A stretch of DNA of 64,000 nucleotides from Alicyclobacillus sp. SO9 (GCF_016406125.1 NZ_CP066339.1:2976001-3040000), one strand, 5' to 3'. Shown: positions 51,881-61,568, numbered from the stretch's first letter. The notes: generated by a model from the letters alone, not told the origin. Program-made: numbers and translations.

Positions 51881-52768
51881 TTACGGTTGCCTGGCCCCTA
51901 TGTAATGCTGTGCCCAGTACCCGCTAATACCGCTCACTCGGACACTGCTTCCTGCGGCACTGACAAAACGATTGCCGCCAACATAAACCCCAACATGAGA
52001 AGCACCCCTGCCGTCAGTATTGAAAAACACCAGGTCTCCTACTCTTAAGTTGCCACGCGACACAGGGCTTCCTGCGTTAAACATCGCGTAGCTTGAATGT
52101 GGAAGCGAAATACCAACCCGCGCATAGACGTACCGTACAAGACCTGAACAGTCGAACCCGCTTGGACTAGTTCCACCCCATCTATAAGGAACGCCCACAT
52201 ATTGCAATGATATCGAAGCTGCCCGCACATCTCTGCCTGCGGGATTGGCGGACCGATGATACGTTGACGTTTTGGATACTGTTGTCCGGAGATTCGCTTT
52301 GACTGTAGCCTTGTGGAGGGTTTGCTTCTTCGTAGCAGTTGTCACATGTTGGGAAACCGTACTATGTATTTTAGAGTGAGGAGAAGAGGCGCCTTGCGGC
52401 GGCTTCGCAGCGCTCAAGGTAAGTTGAGATATGGCCGCTTTGGTTCGTGCCTGCAAGACCTCGGCCTTCGTCTGTTGCTGCAAAGTGACTAATGTAGCTG
52501 AACGACTTGTTAAATCTGATAAGGAGTTTCTCCTTGCGGCCTCGGCGGTCAGGTTGAGAGGCTGAATTAGAGAAAGCTCTTTCCTGCTGCCGGACATCTC
52601 GGACGACAAATGCAGCTGTGCAAACAATTCAGATGTCGTTACTGCGATACCCCGTCTTTGACTAGAAAGTGTTTTGCGGGTTGAATGTGACTGATGGGTC
52701 GCGCCGACAGTTGTCAATGATACAAATAGGGCTGAGACAGACAAAACACCAAGTCCTCTTCGATTCAC
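51881..52768 (-). CDS. NlpC/P60 (C40) cell wall hydrolase
   Basis: This 295-residue secreted protein has a signal peptide (residues 1-23, GVLSVSALFVSLTTVGA), a 150-residue Ser/Thr/Ala-rich linker with coiled-coil-like charged stretches, and a C-terminal NlpC/P60 domain: VGVPYRWGGTSPSGFDCSGL with catalytic Cys, HVGVYVGG with catalytic His, and a third polar residue near the end. It cuts the gamma-D-Glu-diaminopimelate bond of peptidoglycan stem peptides. A GTG with AAGGAG upstream is used. Confidence 0.92.
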   Translation of the reverse strand: MNRRGLGVLSVSALFVSLTTVGATHQSHSTRKTLSSQRRGIAVTTSELFAQLHLSSEMSGSRKELSLIQPLNLTAEAARRNSLSDLTSRSATLVTLQQQTKAEVLQARTKAAISQLTLSAAKPPQGASSPHSKIHSTVSQHVTTATKKQTLHKATVKANLRTTVSKTSTYHRSANPAGRDVRAASISLQYVGVPYRWGGTSPSGFDCSGLVRYVYARVGISLPHSSYAMFNAGSPVSRGNLRVGDLVFFNTDGRGASHVGVYVGGNRFVSAAGSSVRVSGISGYWAQHYIGARQP

Positions 52769-52874
52769 AGGCCTGACTCCTTCTCATCAAATACACTCAG
52801 GTTAAATTATAAGGCCTGTCTCTTAGAACACACAATAGGAATTTTAGAACATTATGAGAACATAACGGAAACTA

Positions 52875-52912
52875 GTGATGGATATCCTCAAAAAGCGGTG
52901 GATATCCATCAC
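52875..52912. repeat. 13-base perfect inverted repeat in the divergent gap
   Basis: GTGATGGATATCC (52875-52887) and GGATATCCATCAC (52900-52912) with a 12-base centre lie between the divergent NlpC/P60 and CoA-transferase genes. Followed on the forward strand by ACTTTTCC. It could be an operator or a terminator-like structure; no promoter is clear near it. Confidence 0.75.
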
Positions 52913-53056
52913 ACTTTTCCAAACAAAACCCTGCAAAAACACATCAACAGACATGGCTAACACACCCCCCGGTCACTATGGAAAACGCTTGCAAAATATC
53001 GTCCACTATGCGGTAATGGTAGCAAGTACAGCGCAACTCTGAGAGGGGGACCTAGT

Positions 53057-53755
53057 GTGAACAAAGTATTCGCTTCTGCTGCAGAGGCGGTAAAAGACAT
53101 TCCAGATGGATCTACACTGTTGGTTGGCGGATTTGGTCTAGTAGGAATACCAGAAAAGCTCATAGCGGCTCTGCATGAGCAAGGAACGAAAGACTTAATC
53201 TGCGTCAGCAACAATGCAGGTGTAGACAATTGGGGACTAGGCATCTTACTGCAAACGCATCAAATTAAGAAGATGATGTCTTCTTACGTCGGAGAGAACA
53301 AGACCTTTGAACAACAATACTTAAGCGGCGAACTGGAAGTTGAACTTATCCCTCAAGGTACGCTGGCAGAAAGAGTCCGTGCTGGCGGAGCAGGAATCCC
53401 AGCCTTCTACACTCCTGCCGGCGTTGGAACAATGATTGCCGAAGGTAAAGAAACACGAGAATTTGGCAATAAGGAGTATGTTCTGGAACACGGAATCACT
53501 GGGGATTTTGCATTAATTAAAGGCTGGAAGGCGGACAGACTGGGCAACGTCATCTATCGTGAAACGGCTCAGAATTTCAATCCCATGATGGCTGCCGCTG
53601 GAAAGACGACCATTGTGGAGGTAGAAGAACTCGTCGAACCGGGAGAACTGGATGCGAACTACATCCACACCCCCGGAATTTATGTACAGCGAGTCATCGT
53701 TGGTGATTCCTATGACAAGAGGATTGAACGCAGAACCACGAAGCCGCGCCCGTGA
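53057..53755 (+). CDS. 3-oxoacid CoA-transferase, subunit A
   Basis: This 232-residue subunit of family I CoA-transferases has the glycine-rich [17 protein letters not shown] near residue 22 and [16 protein letters not shown] near 110, as in ScoA and AtoD. Together with subunit B it moves CoA between succinyl-CoA and acetoacetate or related 3-oxoacids, used in ketone body or leucine/fatty acid catabolism. The GTG has GAGGGGG upstream. The gene is 55 bases upstream of subunit B. Confidence 0.93.
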   Translation: MNKVFASAAEAVKDIPDGSTLLVGGFGLVGIPEKLIAALHEQGTKDLICVSNNAGVDNWGLGILLQTHQIKKMMSSYVGENKTFEQQYLSGELEVELIPQGTLAERVRAGGAGIPAFYTPAGVGTMIAEGKETREFGNKEYVLEHGITGDFALIKGWKADRLGNVIYRETAQNFNPMMAAAGKTTIVEVEELVEPGELDANYIHTPGIYVQRVIVGDSYDKRIERRTTKPRP

Positions 53756-53810
53756 GTTTTGCTTTGTCTGCCGTGAACCATAGAGTTTTTATGCGAAAGG
53801 TGTGAAAATT

Positions 53811-54476
53811 ATGCCGTTGACGAGAGAACAGATTGTCCAGCGGGCGGCTCTAGAAATCGAAGATGGGTTTTATGTGAACTTGGGAATTGGGATGCCGACA
53901 CTTGTATCCAATTACGTTCCTGATGACATTGATATCGTACTCCACTCTGAAAACGGATTGCTGGGAACCGGACCTTATCCATATGAAGGTGACGAAGACC
54001 CTGATTTAATAAATGCCGGAAAAGAGACCGTTACAATCCTTCCGGGAGCATCATTTTTCAGCAGCGCAGAATCCTTTGCAATGATACGCGGAGGGCATAT
54101 CGATGTCGCCATTCTGGGCGCAATGGAAGTCTCAGAAACAGGTGACTTGGCAAATTGGATGATACCCGGAAAGATGATTAAGGGCATGGGCGGCGCAATG
54201 GACCTTGTGCACGGAGCCAAACGTGTGATTGTCACAACTGACCACGTAAATAAGCGCCGTGAGCCAAAGATTCTCAAGAAGTGCGCTTTACCGCTCACGG
54301 GTAAGGGTGTCGTACAGCGAATCATCACGGACTATGCGGTCATGGATGTGACTGATGAGGGTCTCGTACTCCGAGAAATCGCACCTGGTCACACTCCGGA
54401 AGAGATTCAAGAGCTAACAGAGGCTGCCCTCATCATTCCAAAAGACGGCGTCAAAGAAATACCTCTGACGCGCTGA
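53811..54476 (+). CDS. 3-oxoacid CoA-transferase, subunit B
   Basis: This 221-residue subunit carries the catalytic glutamate in the SENGLLG motif near residue 46, preceded by [16 protein letters not shown]; later [16 protein letters not shown] and [12 protein letters not shown] are typical of ScoB. The ATG at 53811 is chosen (AAAGGTG upstream); an in-frame GTG three codons earlier is possible. The A and B subunits form the active heterotetramer in the cytoplasm. Confidence 0.94.
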   Translation: MPLTREQIVQRAALEIEDGFYVNLGIGMPTLVSNYVPDDIDIVLHSENGLLGTGPYPYEGDEDPDLINAGKETVTILPGASFFSSAESFAMIRGGHIDVAILGAMEVSETGDLANWMIPGKMIKGMGGAMDLVHGAKRVIVTTDHVNKRREPKILKKCALPLTGKGVVQRIITDYAVMDVTDEGLVLREIAPGHTPEEIQELTEAALIIPKDGVKEIPLTR

Positions 54477-54603
54477 ACAGTTTCATAGAGTTGTGAGTCT
54501 TATGTAACCTACTTGAATTTCGTGATTGAGCCTCCCTCTGTTACAATGAACGGTGTTAAGCGTGACAGCTGTCGCGCTGGCATCAGCTGAGAGGAGGCTT
54601 TTC

Positions 54604-55089
54604 ATGGCAGTTCATGCAGATGTATTCAAACACGCGTTGGGGCACTTCGCCAGCGGTGTTACGGTCGTTACTTTGGCTAACGAAAACACAAAGACGGGTA
54701 TTACCGTAACGGCGTTTTGCTCTGTTTCATTAGATCCGCCGTACATCCTGATTTCCGTTAACAAGGAATCATATTCCCTCGACATATTGAAAGACAATCC
54801 TATGTTTGTCGTTAATTTCCTGGCAGCCAATCAACAGGATGTGTCGAATCAATTTGCGTCGAAAAGTAAAGACAAGTTTCAGGGTATATCTCATCACATT
54901 GAGAAGCTGGGTCTTCCCGTTCTCGATAACACCCTTGGATTTCTTGAGTGCAAGGTGGTAAACCAGGTGTCCGCCGGCGATCACGATTTGCTAATAGGCC
55001 TGGTCGAAAACGCAGGTATCGATGATACAAAACGTCCTTTGTTATACTTTCACGGTACCTATGACGAACTAAAGCGAGCCAGCGAGTAG
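54604..55089 (+). CDS. Flavin reductase family protein
   Basis: This 161-residue protein has the flavin reductase domain of two-component monooxygenases: GHFASGVTVVTLANENTKTG near residue 13, ITVTAFCSVSLDPPYILISV, then FVVNFLAANQQDVSNQFAS. It would reduce FMN or FAD with NAD(P)H to feed an oxygenase not found in this window. The ATG at 54604 has GAGGAGG upstream. It stands alone between the CoA-transferase pair and a double hairpin. Confidence 0.88.
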   Translation: MAVHADVFKHALGHFASGVTVVTLANENTKTGITVTAFCSVSLDPPYILISVNKESYSLDILKDNPMFVVNFLAANQQDVSNQFASKSKDKFQGISHHIEKLGLPVLDNTLGFLECKVVNQVSAGDHDLLIGLVENAGIDDTKRPLLYFHGTYDELKRASE

Positions 55090-55125
55090 AGCTTGTCAAG
55101 AACCTGCGCCAAGCTGCAGAAGAAC

Positions 55126-55151
55126 GGTCTCAGCTTCTTGTCACGCTGAGA
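55126..55151. repeat. Hairpin repeat, first copy
   Basis: A 26-base stretch with the arms TCTCAGC and GCTGAGA, duplicated almost exactly at 55199-55225. Confidence 0.7.
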
Positions 55152-55194
55152 TATGGATTGTCATTCTGTCTTTAAGAATGAAGAGCGATACAAA

Positions 55195-55235
55195 GAACAG
55201 TCTCAGCTTCTTGTCACGCTGAGACTGTTCCATTT
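55195..55235. terminator. Bidirectional terminator hairpin, second copy
   Basis: GAACAGTCTCAGC (55195-55207) pairs perfectly with GCTGAGACTGTTC (55218-55230), loop of ten bases; the forward strand continues CATTTTAG. It separates the converging flavin reductase and glycosyltransferase genes. Confidence 0.75.
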
Positions 55236-55258
55236 TAGCGGTTCTCTATTTCCCTATG

Positions 55259-56356
55259 TCAAGCACGGCTTAGAGCGTGCTTGACAACAGCCTCTGCTGA
55301 CCTGTACACAGCCGCGTAGTCACAGGCCACTCGCATTTTTTCAAGAACACCGGGTTCTCTTATTTCTAAAACAGCATCAGCCAACTGGGACAAGTCATTC
55401 ACCCTTTTGGCAGCACCAAGGCTTTCTACAAACTGAGCATTGTCAGCCTCTTGTCCTGGCTGCGGCTTATACAGCACCATTGGACAGTGACAAGCCAAGC
55501 ATTCAGCGACGGTAATCCCGCCTGATTTTACGATAGCAAACTCCGCACGCTTGTACCATTCAGCCACGTTCTCCAAGTAGGGAAGTGCATGTATCGCATT
55601 ATCCTTTCTTCCCAACTGTCTAACTTCTCGGCGCATCAAAACGTTTCGGCCGCATAGCACATAAACATCTGATTGGGGCCAGTGTTCACGTAAGTAGTAA
55701 ATCGTCTCTTTCAACTCAGGAAACAGTCCTCTGCCGCCCGTTGCAACAAGAATATACGCCTGTACGGGAAGAGCAGAGTCTGTTCCTTCGCTCTCCTCAC
55801 CATATGCGAGGTCGAATTGTTTTCGCAAGGGAATACCCGTAGTAATGACGTCTGCCTCCTGCGACGCAAAGCGTTCGACGCCCTCGCGCAGGAGTAAGTG
55901 AGGAATGTAGTATGCGTCGATATTACGATGAAACCACCTGCCATGCACACTAAAGTCCGTCAACACTGCTCCAATAAAAGGCCGGTCGGAGCGATCAAAA
56001 GGAAGCTTTCGCAGACTGTGGTCCGGAAACAGTTGAAGAATGATATCTGGATTGTAGTCCTGCAGTTGTTTGAGGATGTGCTTGGACGAGTTGCCTGATA
56101 AAAGGCGCCAGAACGGATGGTCCGGTCCGAATTCTGCCGTCAACCGATAACTGGCGCCGTAGACAACGGGTGTATACCGCGTTGTCCATTCGTAGACCCA
56201 TTCACTGAAATCAGCCATGGTCTCACTCGCCCCGCGGTAGAAATCAAACGTGTGAACTTCAACACTTGTGACAGCTGCAAAGGCCTCTTCCAAGGCCTGC
56301 GCGACTTTCCCGTGGCCATCGCCAAATCCCGCAGTCAGCAGCGCAACTCTGGTCAT
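55259..56356 (-). CDS. UgtP-like diacylglycerol glucosyltransferase (MGDG synthase family)
   Basis: This 365-residue GT28-type enzyme has the N-terminal motif LTAGFGDGHGKVAQAL, which binds the lipid acceptor in MGDG synthases and UgtP, and the nucleotide-sugar motif FAIVKSGGITVAECLACHCP near residue 272, followed by PGQEADNAQFV. It should add glucose or galactose from a UDP-sugar to diacylglycerol at the inner membrane face. B. subtilis carries a UgtP-like gene (YkoN) next to ykoP, which matches the order here. A second paralogue lies at 57791. Confidence 0.88.
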   Translation of the reverse strand: MTRVALLTAGFGDGHGKVAQALEEAFAAVTSVEVHTFDFYRGASETMADFSEWVYEWTTRYTPVVYGASYRLTAEFGPDHPFWRLLSGNSSKHILKQLQDYNPDIILQLFPDHSLRKLPFDRSDRPFIGAVLTDFSVHGRWFHRNIDAYYIPHLLLREGVERFASQEADVITTGIPLRKQFDLAYGEESEGTDSALPVQAYILVATGGRGLFPELKETIYYLREHWPQSDVYVLCGRNVLMRREVRQLGRKDNAIHALPYLENVAEWYKRAEFAIVKSGGITVAECLACHCPMVLYKPQPGQEADNAQFVESLGAAKRVNDLSQLADAVLEIREPGVLEKMRVACDYAAVYRSAEAVVKHALSRA

Positions 56357-56396
56357 AACGTTCTATCTCCTTGTAATGTACGAGACCTCAACTATA

Positions 56397-56954
56397 TCAC
56401 TCTGCGTGATAAAGCTCCAGCAAATGGTCCTTTGAGATAGCCACAACCCTCGGCACAAAGTCGTCTCTATGCTTCGTCAGAGCCTGGGTCCCCCCGGGAT
56501 TCACCATTTCAAACAGCTTGCGAAGATGCCAACGGGACAATTCTCGCATGAAACGATTGCTGATTGGAAAGGAAGAGAAACCGAGTCTGCTGATACCTCG
56601 GTGAATAAAGGTGACACCATAAAGAGCTCGTACGTTCTTCCCAGTTTCATTTTCCACGTACTCTGCCAGTGCAGGAAGTGAGTCTCGCGCTTCACTCAGC
56701 AATTTGACCGTACTCGCCATCAGACTGTGGTGATCTTTTAAAATGTCCATCACCAATTCGTTGTTAATATGGAGTTCTAGCACTCTGTCAAACGGCTTCA
56801 CCTTGATGCCGTCAATCGTAAACGACCTCCCCAAGTATCTGCGATCCGCTACTAAAAAGAGGTCCTCCTGTGTCTTCCGGATGGGCTTCACGCCTGCAAA
56901 GACCTTAAATAGAGCCTCCCACACACGCCAAGCTATCACGCTACCCCGTGCCAT
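56397..56954 (-). CDS. YkoP-like protein of unknown function
   Basis: This 185-residue protein begins GSVIAWRVWEALFKVFAG and contains SFTIDGIKVKPFDRVLELH near residue 44, patterns I associate with the Bacillus YkoP family. It is found with UgtP-like transferases and polysaccharide deacetylases in bacilli, as here. There is no catalytic motif or membrane helix. It probably helps synthesise or modify a cell-surface glycolipid; activity unknown. The ATG has GGAGGAG upstream. Confidence 0.75.
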   Translation of the reverse strand: MARGSVIAWRVWEALFKVFAGVKPIRKTQEDLFLVADRRYLGRSFTIDGIKVKPFDRVLELHINNELVMDILKDHHSLMASTVKLLSEARDSLPALAEYVENETGKNVRALYGVTFIHRGISRLGFSSFPISNRFMRELSRWHLRKLFEMVNPGGTQALTKHRDDFVPRVVAISKDHLLELYHAE

Positions 56955-56982
56955 AACTCTCCTCCCAGAACCGCTCGTAAAT

Positions 56983-57687
56983 CTAGAATTTTACCCAATC
57001 TTTAAAAACTATAAATTGATAACCTCTATCTCTGACTGTCTGTGCCAGTCCTTCTATTAATGATATGACCTGTTCTGGGGCTTTATCCTCAGCTCCGGCA
57101 GTCTTGTCGCTGTCATGCAGCACAATCACTGCACCCTTGTGCAAATGACGCACAATTCTATCTTGCAAAACCTCACTCTGCGTAACCCGCCAGTCTCCAA
57201 CCATGATGGACCACGTAACTAGTTTAACCGACTTGAAGGAAGTAAGTAACGTCACTAGGTTGGACAGTCCCCATGTGGGGCGATACAAGACAGCACTAAC
57301 ACCAAACTCACGCTTGAGAAGAGACTGGGTTTCCTTAAACTGTCTCACAGTCTGACGCGGACCAAGTATGGGGACCAACTGATGTTTCCACCCGTGAATC
57401 TGAACGTCATGACCCTCGCGAAGCATACGCCGCACCAAGTCCGGATATGCTTGTGCTTTTTCCCCTAACACAAAAAAAGTTGCCTTGATATTGTACTCGT
57501 GCAGTTGATCCAACAGTCGCGGCGTGTAGTCGGGGTCAGGTCCGTCATCGAATGTAAGTGCAACACTTGAAACAGAGGGACCCCTAGCGACTGCGAACCA
57601 ATGGAAGAGCCGAGTTACTATGTTCGGTAAAACAGAGTATAGGAAAAGCAAGACGACTGCAACTATGATAATAGTTATCCAAAGCAC
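56983..57687 (-). CDS. Polysaccharide deacetylase (NodB domain)
   Basis: This 234-residue protein has an N-terminal membrane anchor (WITIIIVAVVLLFLYSV), then a NodB domain: motif 1 ALTFDDGPDPDYT with the catalytic base and metal Asp, motif 2 IHGWKH with the two metal histidines, motif 3 YRPTWG (usually RPPYG), motif 4 VTWSI and motif 5 VIVLHD. It would remove acetyl groups from an extracellular glycan. Motif 3 differs from the consensus by Thr-Trp for Pro-Tyr, suggesting an unusual substrate. The GTG start has GGAGTG upstream. Confidence 0.85.
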   Translation of the reverse strand: MLWITIIIVAVVLLFLYSVLPNIVTRLFHWFAVARGPSVSSVALTFDDGPDPDYTPRLLDQLHEYNIKATFFVLGEKAQAYPDLVRRMLREGHDVQIHGWKHQLVPILGPRQTVRQFKETQSLLKREFGVSAVLYRPTWGLSNLVTLLTSFKSVKLVTWSIMVGDWRVTQSEVLQDRIVRHLHKGAVIVLHDSDKTAGAEDKAPEQVISLIEGLAQTVRDRGYQFIVFKDWVKF

Positions 57688-57790
57688 TCACGACACTCCA
57701 CTGCTGCGAAATTGCGAAATTCCAACCGAATCTCACGTAACTAACAAGATTTTAAAAGTACTCATTTAAATCCATATTAAAAGTCCCGTC

Positions 57791-58942
57791 TCAGGTGGCC
57801 CATGCACCCTTGTCCTGACGAGACTCGTACTGTTCCCCTAGATCAACCAGCAAATCTGCAATCGTGTCAGCGGCACCACGCACGCTCATGCGTCGTGTTG
57901 CTGCCCTCATATTGCTGAGTGTTTCAGGAGCCACCGTCAATCCTTGCAAAAATTCACCTGCTGCCTTCACATCACTAGCCAAGCGCGCAACCCCTGCATG
58001 CAGAGCGAAAGCTGCATTCTGCTCCTCTTGACCGGGAATCGGTTTTAACAGCAACATTGGCAGTTCCATGGCTAACGCTTCTGTCACAGTGATACCCCCT
58101 GGCTTAGTGACAATTAAGTCCGCCATAGCCATCCACTTATCTACTTCATTGGTGTATCCCAAGATACGAACCCGATTGGATTCCAACGGCTGAAGCCTCC
58201 GATACAGACGTTCGTTCCGCCCGCATATGACACAAAATTGCAGATTAACATGTTCCATCACATCCATCCACTCCGCAACGTCTCCAAGGAGCCCCGAGCC
58301 GCCGCCCATCACCAACACCAGCGGTTTATCGGAACGAAAGTGTTCATCGCGGCGATGTGAGACCCGCTTACGCAGCATTGCTGCCGAATTCTGAGGTGAG
58401 AACTGACTGCGGATCGGAATGCCTGTAACGGCCAGTCGCTCCTGAGGAACACTGTGCGCCTCCAGTTCGCAAGCTACGGCGTCCGTTGGTGTGCAGTACA
58501 AGTCAGTATGGTCCTGCAACCACTGCCCGTGAGCCGTGTAATCCGTTAGAATGGCTGCGGATGGTACACGTGTAAATCCTTGTTCTCGGAGTTCTGACAT
58601 CACTCCAGTTGGAGTTGGAAATGTGCTCGCTACAACTGACGGTTCGTAAGCCCGCAAATATCGTTTCATTTGTGCCATACCCAAATGATTAAGCTGGCGC
58701 TGTAAAGATGAAGTCGACTGCAACTTCGACATAGACCGATAAAAAAGCCCGTAAAGCACCGGGGCTCGTTGAACCCCCTGAATTAAACTAAATTTGGCAA
58801 ATGAACGTAATGCAGGGTTCAACCACTCCGTGTAATCCACCACACGCACTTTGATGTTACGCTTTTTCAAAGCTTCTGCTGCCGCAAAGGCGGCCTGATT
58901 ATGCCCATCACCAAACGAGGCTGTTAAAAGTAGTACTTTCAC
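57791..58942 (-). CDS. UgtP-like glycosyltransferase, second paralogue
   Basis: This 383-residue protein repeats the UgtP layout: LTASFGDGHNQAAFAAAEAL at the start, an insertion-rich middle (VSHRRDEHFRSDKPLVLVM), and LIVTKPGGITVTEALAMELPML near residue 278 followed by PGQEEQNAAF. It differs from the 55259 gene in nearly all non-motif positions, so the two are old paralogues and probably add successive sugars or use different acceptors. A GTG with GGAGGCG upstream is used. Confidence 0.88.
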   Translation of the reverse strand: MKVLLLTASFGDGHNQAAFAAAEALKKRNIKVRVVDYTEWLNPALRSFAKFSLIQGVQRAPVLYGLFYRSMSKLQSTSSLQRQLNHLGMAQMKRYLRAYEPSVVASTFPTPTGVMSELREQGFTRVPSAAILTDYTAHGQWLQDHTDLYCTPTDAVACELEAHSVPQERLAVTGIPIRSQFSPQNSAAMLRKRVSHRRDEHFRSDKPLVLVMGGGSGLLGDVAEWMDVMEHVNLQFCVICGRNERLYRRLQPLESNRVRILGYTNEVDKWMAMADLIVTKPGGITVTEALAMELPMLLLKPIPGQEEQNAAFALHAGVARLASDVKAAGEFLQGLTVAPETLSNMRAATRRMSVRGAADTIADLLVDLGEQYESRQDKGAWAT

Positions 58943-59039
58943 CTCGTTCGCCTCCCGTCACGCGTACACCCACGTATTTTTAATGCGTTTTTGGTCTGCA
59001 TTGACTACTGTAGCACGATGCAGTCCTATAGAAAAGTAA

Positions 59040-60215
59040 TCACGACTGAACTTGAAAATAAAAGCGCAACGCGTAAAACACGCCCAGCAGTGCCAGGACA
59101 ATGCCGCTTACCAAAAAGGCTGCAGGAAGACCGTAAGCATCCGATATGACTCCTCCAAAAGCCGGGCCGACGCTGACACCAACGCCTTCTGCTGTAGTAT
59201 AAAGTCCCCAAGCAGAGGCTTGTCTACCCGAAGGAATAATCGTCGCAACAAACGTGTTCCAAGCCGGTAAAACCAGGCCATACCCCATTGACAAGACAGT
59301 TAAAATAAGCAGCATCAGCACAATCGAGGATGGAGGATGATTGCCAAGGAGTGCAACGCCGCTCCCGCACAAAAGAAATCCGAGAACCAAGGACCGTCTC
59401 GGACCCGCTCTATCGACGACCCGACCTGTCAACAGCATGACAAGAACCGCAAACCCTCCCCCTCCGGCCAAAGCAATGGTGTATTGAATATTGGACAAGC
59501 CAAGGATTTTCCTCGCAAACAGCGGAAGTATGGGTATCAACATACTAGCCGCCATGGTCTGCAACAAGACGCCTCCGAACACGGACCACTGACGCCGAAG
59601 AAATGACGCCATCTCCTTCGCCCACACTTGCTTCTTGCGAGAAGCTCCCGCCATCGTCCGACGTCCCGTACCAGTCACTGCAATGGTTGCCAGGATCCAG
59701 ACACCAACAAGCATTGTCAAAACAAGCCAGAGGTAGTTCTGCATCAGTACATTCACAAGCAACATACTAAGACCAATACCTATCAACCAAAAGGTATAGG
59801 CTCGACTCATCCATCGCCCTTGGCGTTCACCGTCCTCCTTGCCTGCTCCAAGTACCGCGAGCCAAATAGGTGACGCCCCAGCACCCCAAATAATGGCGCC
59901 AATGAGTCCAAGAAGAGGGTACTTTACCGAAACAGTGGCAAGCAGGCCCAAAAGTCCCAAAGCCAGAGCAAAGCCGAGGACATTTCGTCTTGGATAGCGA
60001 TCTAAAATCACGCCCGCAAGCGGCTTACAGAGGGTCTCCGCCAAATAATGCGACGATAATATAACCCCCACCCACGCGACCGATAATTTCAAAACATTGG
60101 TCGCATACAAAGGATACAGCGCAATAAAGAATCCGCCGCGAACGAATTCCACCAGTCCCAAACTTAGTAACAGCAGAAATCTTGAAAATGAGAGTTTCGT
60201 CTTATTTGTTTTCAC
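59040..60215 (-). CDS. MFS transporter, possibly LtaA-like glycolipid flippase
   Basis: This 391-residue 12-helix protein has the MFS loop motif AGVILDRYPRRNVLGFA near residue 62 and a second in TGRVVDRAGPRRSLVLGF. The substrate is not clear from sequence. In Staphylococcus aureus the MFS flippase LtaA is encoded with the UgtP homologue YpfP and moves diglucosyl-diacylglycerol for lipoteichoic acid. Size and position beside two UgtP-like genes make the same role plausible here. This is inference; a drug exporter is the alternative. Confidence 0.8.
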   Translation of the reverse strand: MKTNKTKLSFSRFLLLLSLGLVEFVRGGFFIALYPLYATNVLKLSVAWVGVILSSHYLAETLCKPLAGVILDRYPRRNVLGFALALGLLGLLATVSVKYPLLGLIGAIIWGAGASPIWLAVLGAGKEDGERQGRWMSRAYTFWLIGIGLSMLLVNVLMQNYLWLVLTMLVGVWILATIAVTGTGRRTMAGASRKKQVWAKEMASFLRRQWSVFGGVLLQTMAASMLIPILPLFARKILGLSNIQYTIALAGGGGFAVLVMLLTGRVVDRAGPRRSLVLGFLLCGSGVALLGNHPPSSIVLMLLILTVLSMGYGLVLPAWNTFVATIIPSGRQASAWGLYTTAEGVGVSVGPAFGGVISDAYGLPAAFLVSGIVLALLGVFYALRFYFQVQS

Positions 60216-60331
60216 GTTTTGAGAATCCTCTGCAGCACATTGTAGTTAGTCATATTAGATACCAGTATATCACTGGTTGGAACGAATCTCACGGTCTGCC
60301 TGAGACCATTTTACATCTGCGGGTTGCGTGT

Positions 60332-61528
60332 TCACGGGTGCTTATGAGAGTATGGCTCCTGTGACCGTTTCATCGCATTCCCATTCCGCCCATACCGCTC
60401 TTGTTCATACACCTCAACCAAGTGCTCTAATTGTGTACTGTGCTCTTGCGAGCGCTGAACCATACCGCGAAAAGACATGGTCTCGCTGACATCCGCTCTT
60501 TTTTTTAGTTGTTTGTGCAACCATTGTTGTACTTGCAAACGAACTGGGTTGTCTGTCTGCAAAAAGAGTTTCTTCCCGCTGCCAGGAAGGGATGAGCGAA
60601 CTATCTCCGGCTCCGGAGTCTCCTCTGTCACAGTTACTTTTGCAGCAGGCTTTTTTCGACGAAGCACCCAAAACAACGCCCCTGCTATAAATGCACCCAT
60701 TAGAATGATATAGATCCAAAGCAACGCCGGCATCACCGCATGATGCGGCTGATTGTGTGGCAGCTTAATGACAGGAGAAGTTAAGCCGGGATGCCTTTGC
60801 AAAGCAAAGTGACGGTGAATTGAAGGGAACGGCAAATGCGCTAGCAGGGGCTCTAACACAGCAACAATACCGGAACCGACCAGTTGCAAAAGTCGGAAAA
60901 ATGAATGGTGAAGTAAAACAGCGACCAGAAATGGGACGGCAAACACAGCCCACACCACCCAAGGTGGTATACTGGCGCGTGTATTAAATGTCAACCTCTC
61001 CACTCGCCATAGCGCATAGGTGCGAAGCAACACCGCTCCCAGAACAAGAAATGCAAACAGTGGACTGACGACACGTGGAAGTGCACCTCCCAGCGGCACG
61101 GCCCACACATAATAGTATGCACTCAACAAAAATACACCTACACTGTCAACAACGAAGGCAGCGCGATTGGAGTCTGCAAGCGATTCAGCGCGTTCTGTGT
61201 TGTAAATTCGCCAAAAGAGTACAGCCATGTAGCCTGTTACAAGCGTGTACAGGAGTCCATCGGCTTTTAGGGTCCAAAACCAATATGCCGTCAGAACCAG
61301 ATGTAAAAGGATTGCAACAGCATGGGGTACCCGTACACCGACCCTGTTCAGCCACAACGCATACGAGATTACCACAGCCAGTGTTTCGACCCCAGCGACG
61401 ATAAGCACTTGAGCAAACACTTGAAGGGATGTCGTGTTTGTACTGACAAGGGTGAAGAGAGCAAGCGCGGGAACAACCGCTTGGGTAACCAGAAATGCGA
61501 AAATCAGAACCTTACTGGTCTCTGTCAA
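60332..61528 (-). CDS. Membrane protein of the MoxR/DUF58 operon (start uncertain)
   Basis: This protein of about 398 residues has seven or eight hydrophobic segments in its first 230 residues, a short outside loop, another helix (ALLWIYIILMGAFIAGALFW), and a cytoplasmic C-terminal domain of about 100 residues (VRLQVQQWLHKQLKKRADVS, then RSQEHSTQLEHLVEVYEQERYG). The tail resembles the DUF4129-type domain found in MoxR-linked transglutaminase proteins, but no transglutaminase domain is present. The only start in the visible frame is a TTG at 61528 without a good ribosome site. An ATG at 61572, overlapping the DUF58 stop, would be ideal but leads to a stop in 15 codons unless one base was lost (see findings). 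Confidence 0.7.
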   Translation of the reverse strand: MTETSKVLIFAFLVTQAVVPALALFTLVSTNTTSLQVFAQVLIVAGVETLAVVISYALWLNRVGVRVPHAVAILLHLVLTAYWFWTLKADGLLYTLVTGYMAVLFWRIYNTERAESLADSNRAAFVVDSVGVFLLSAYYYVWAVPLGGALPRVVSPLFAFLVLGAVLLRTYALWRVERLTFNTRASIPPWVVWAVFAVPFLVAVLLHHSFFRLLQLVGSGIVAVLEPLLAHLPFPSIHRHFALQRHPGLTSPVIKLPHNQPHHAVMPALLWIYIILMGAFIAGALFWVLRRKKPAAKVTVTEETPEPEIVRSSLPGSGKKLFLQTDNPVRLQVQQWLHKQLKKRADVSETMSFRGMVQRSQEHSTQLEHLVEVYEQERYGRNGNAMKRSQEPYSHKHP

Positions 61529-61568
61529 TAGAATACCGGGCGCGACATCCTGGTTTGTTTCAAGTCAG

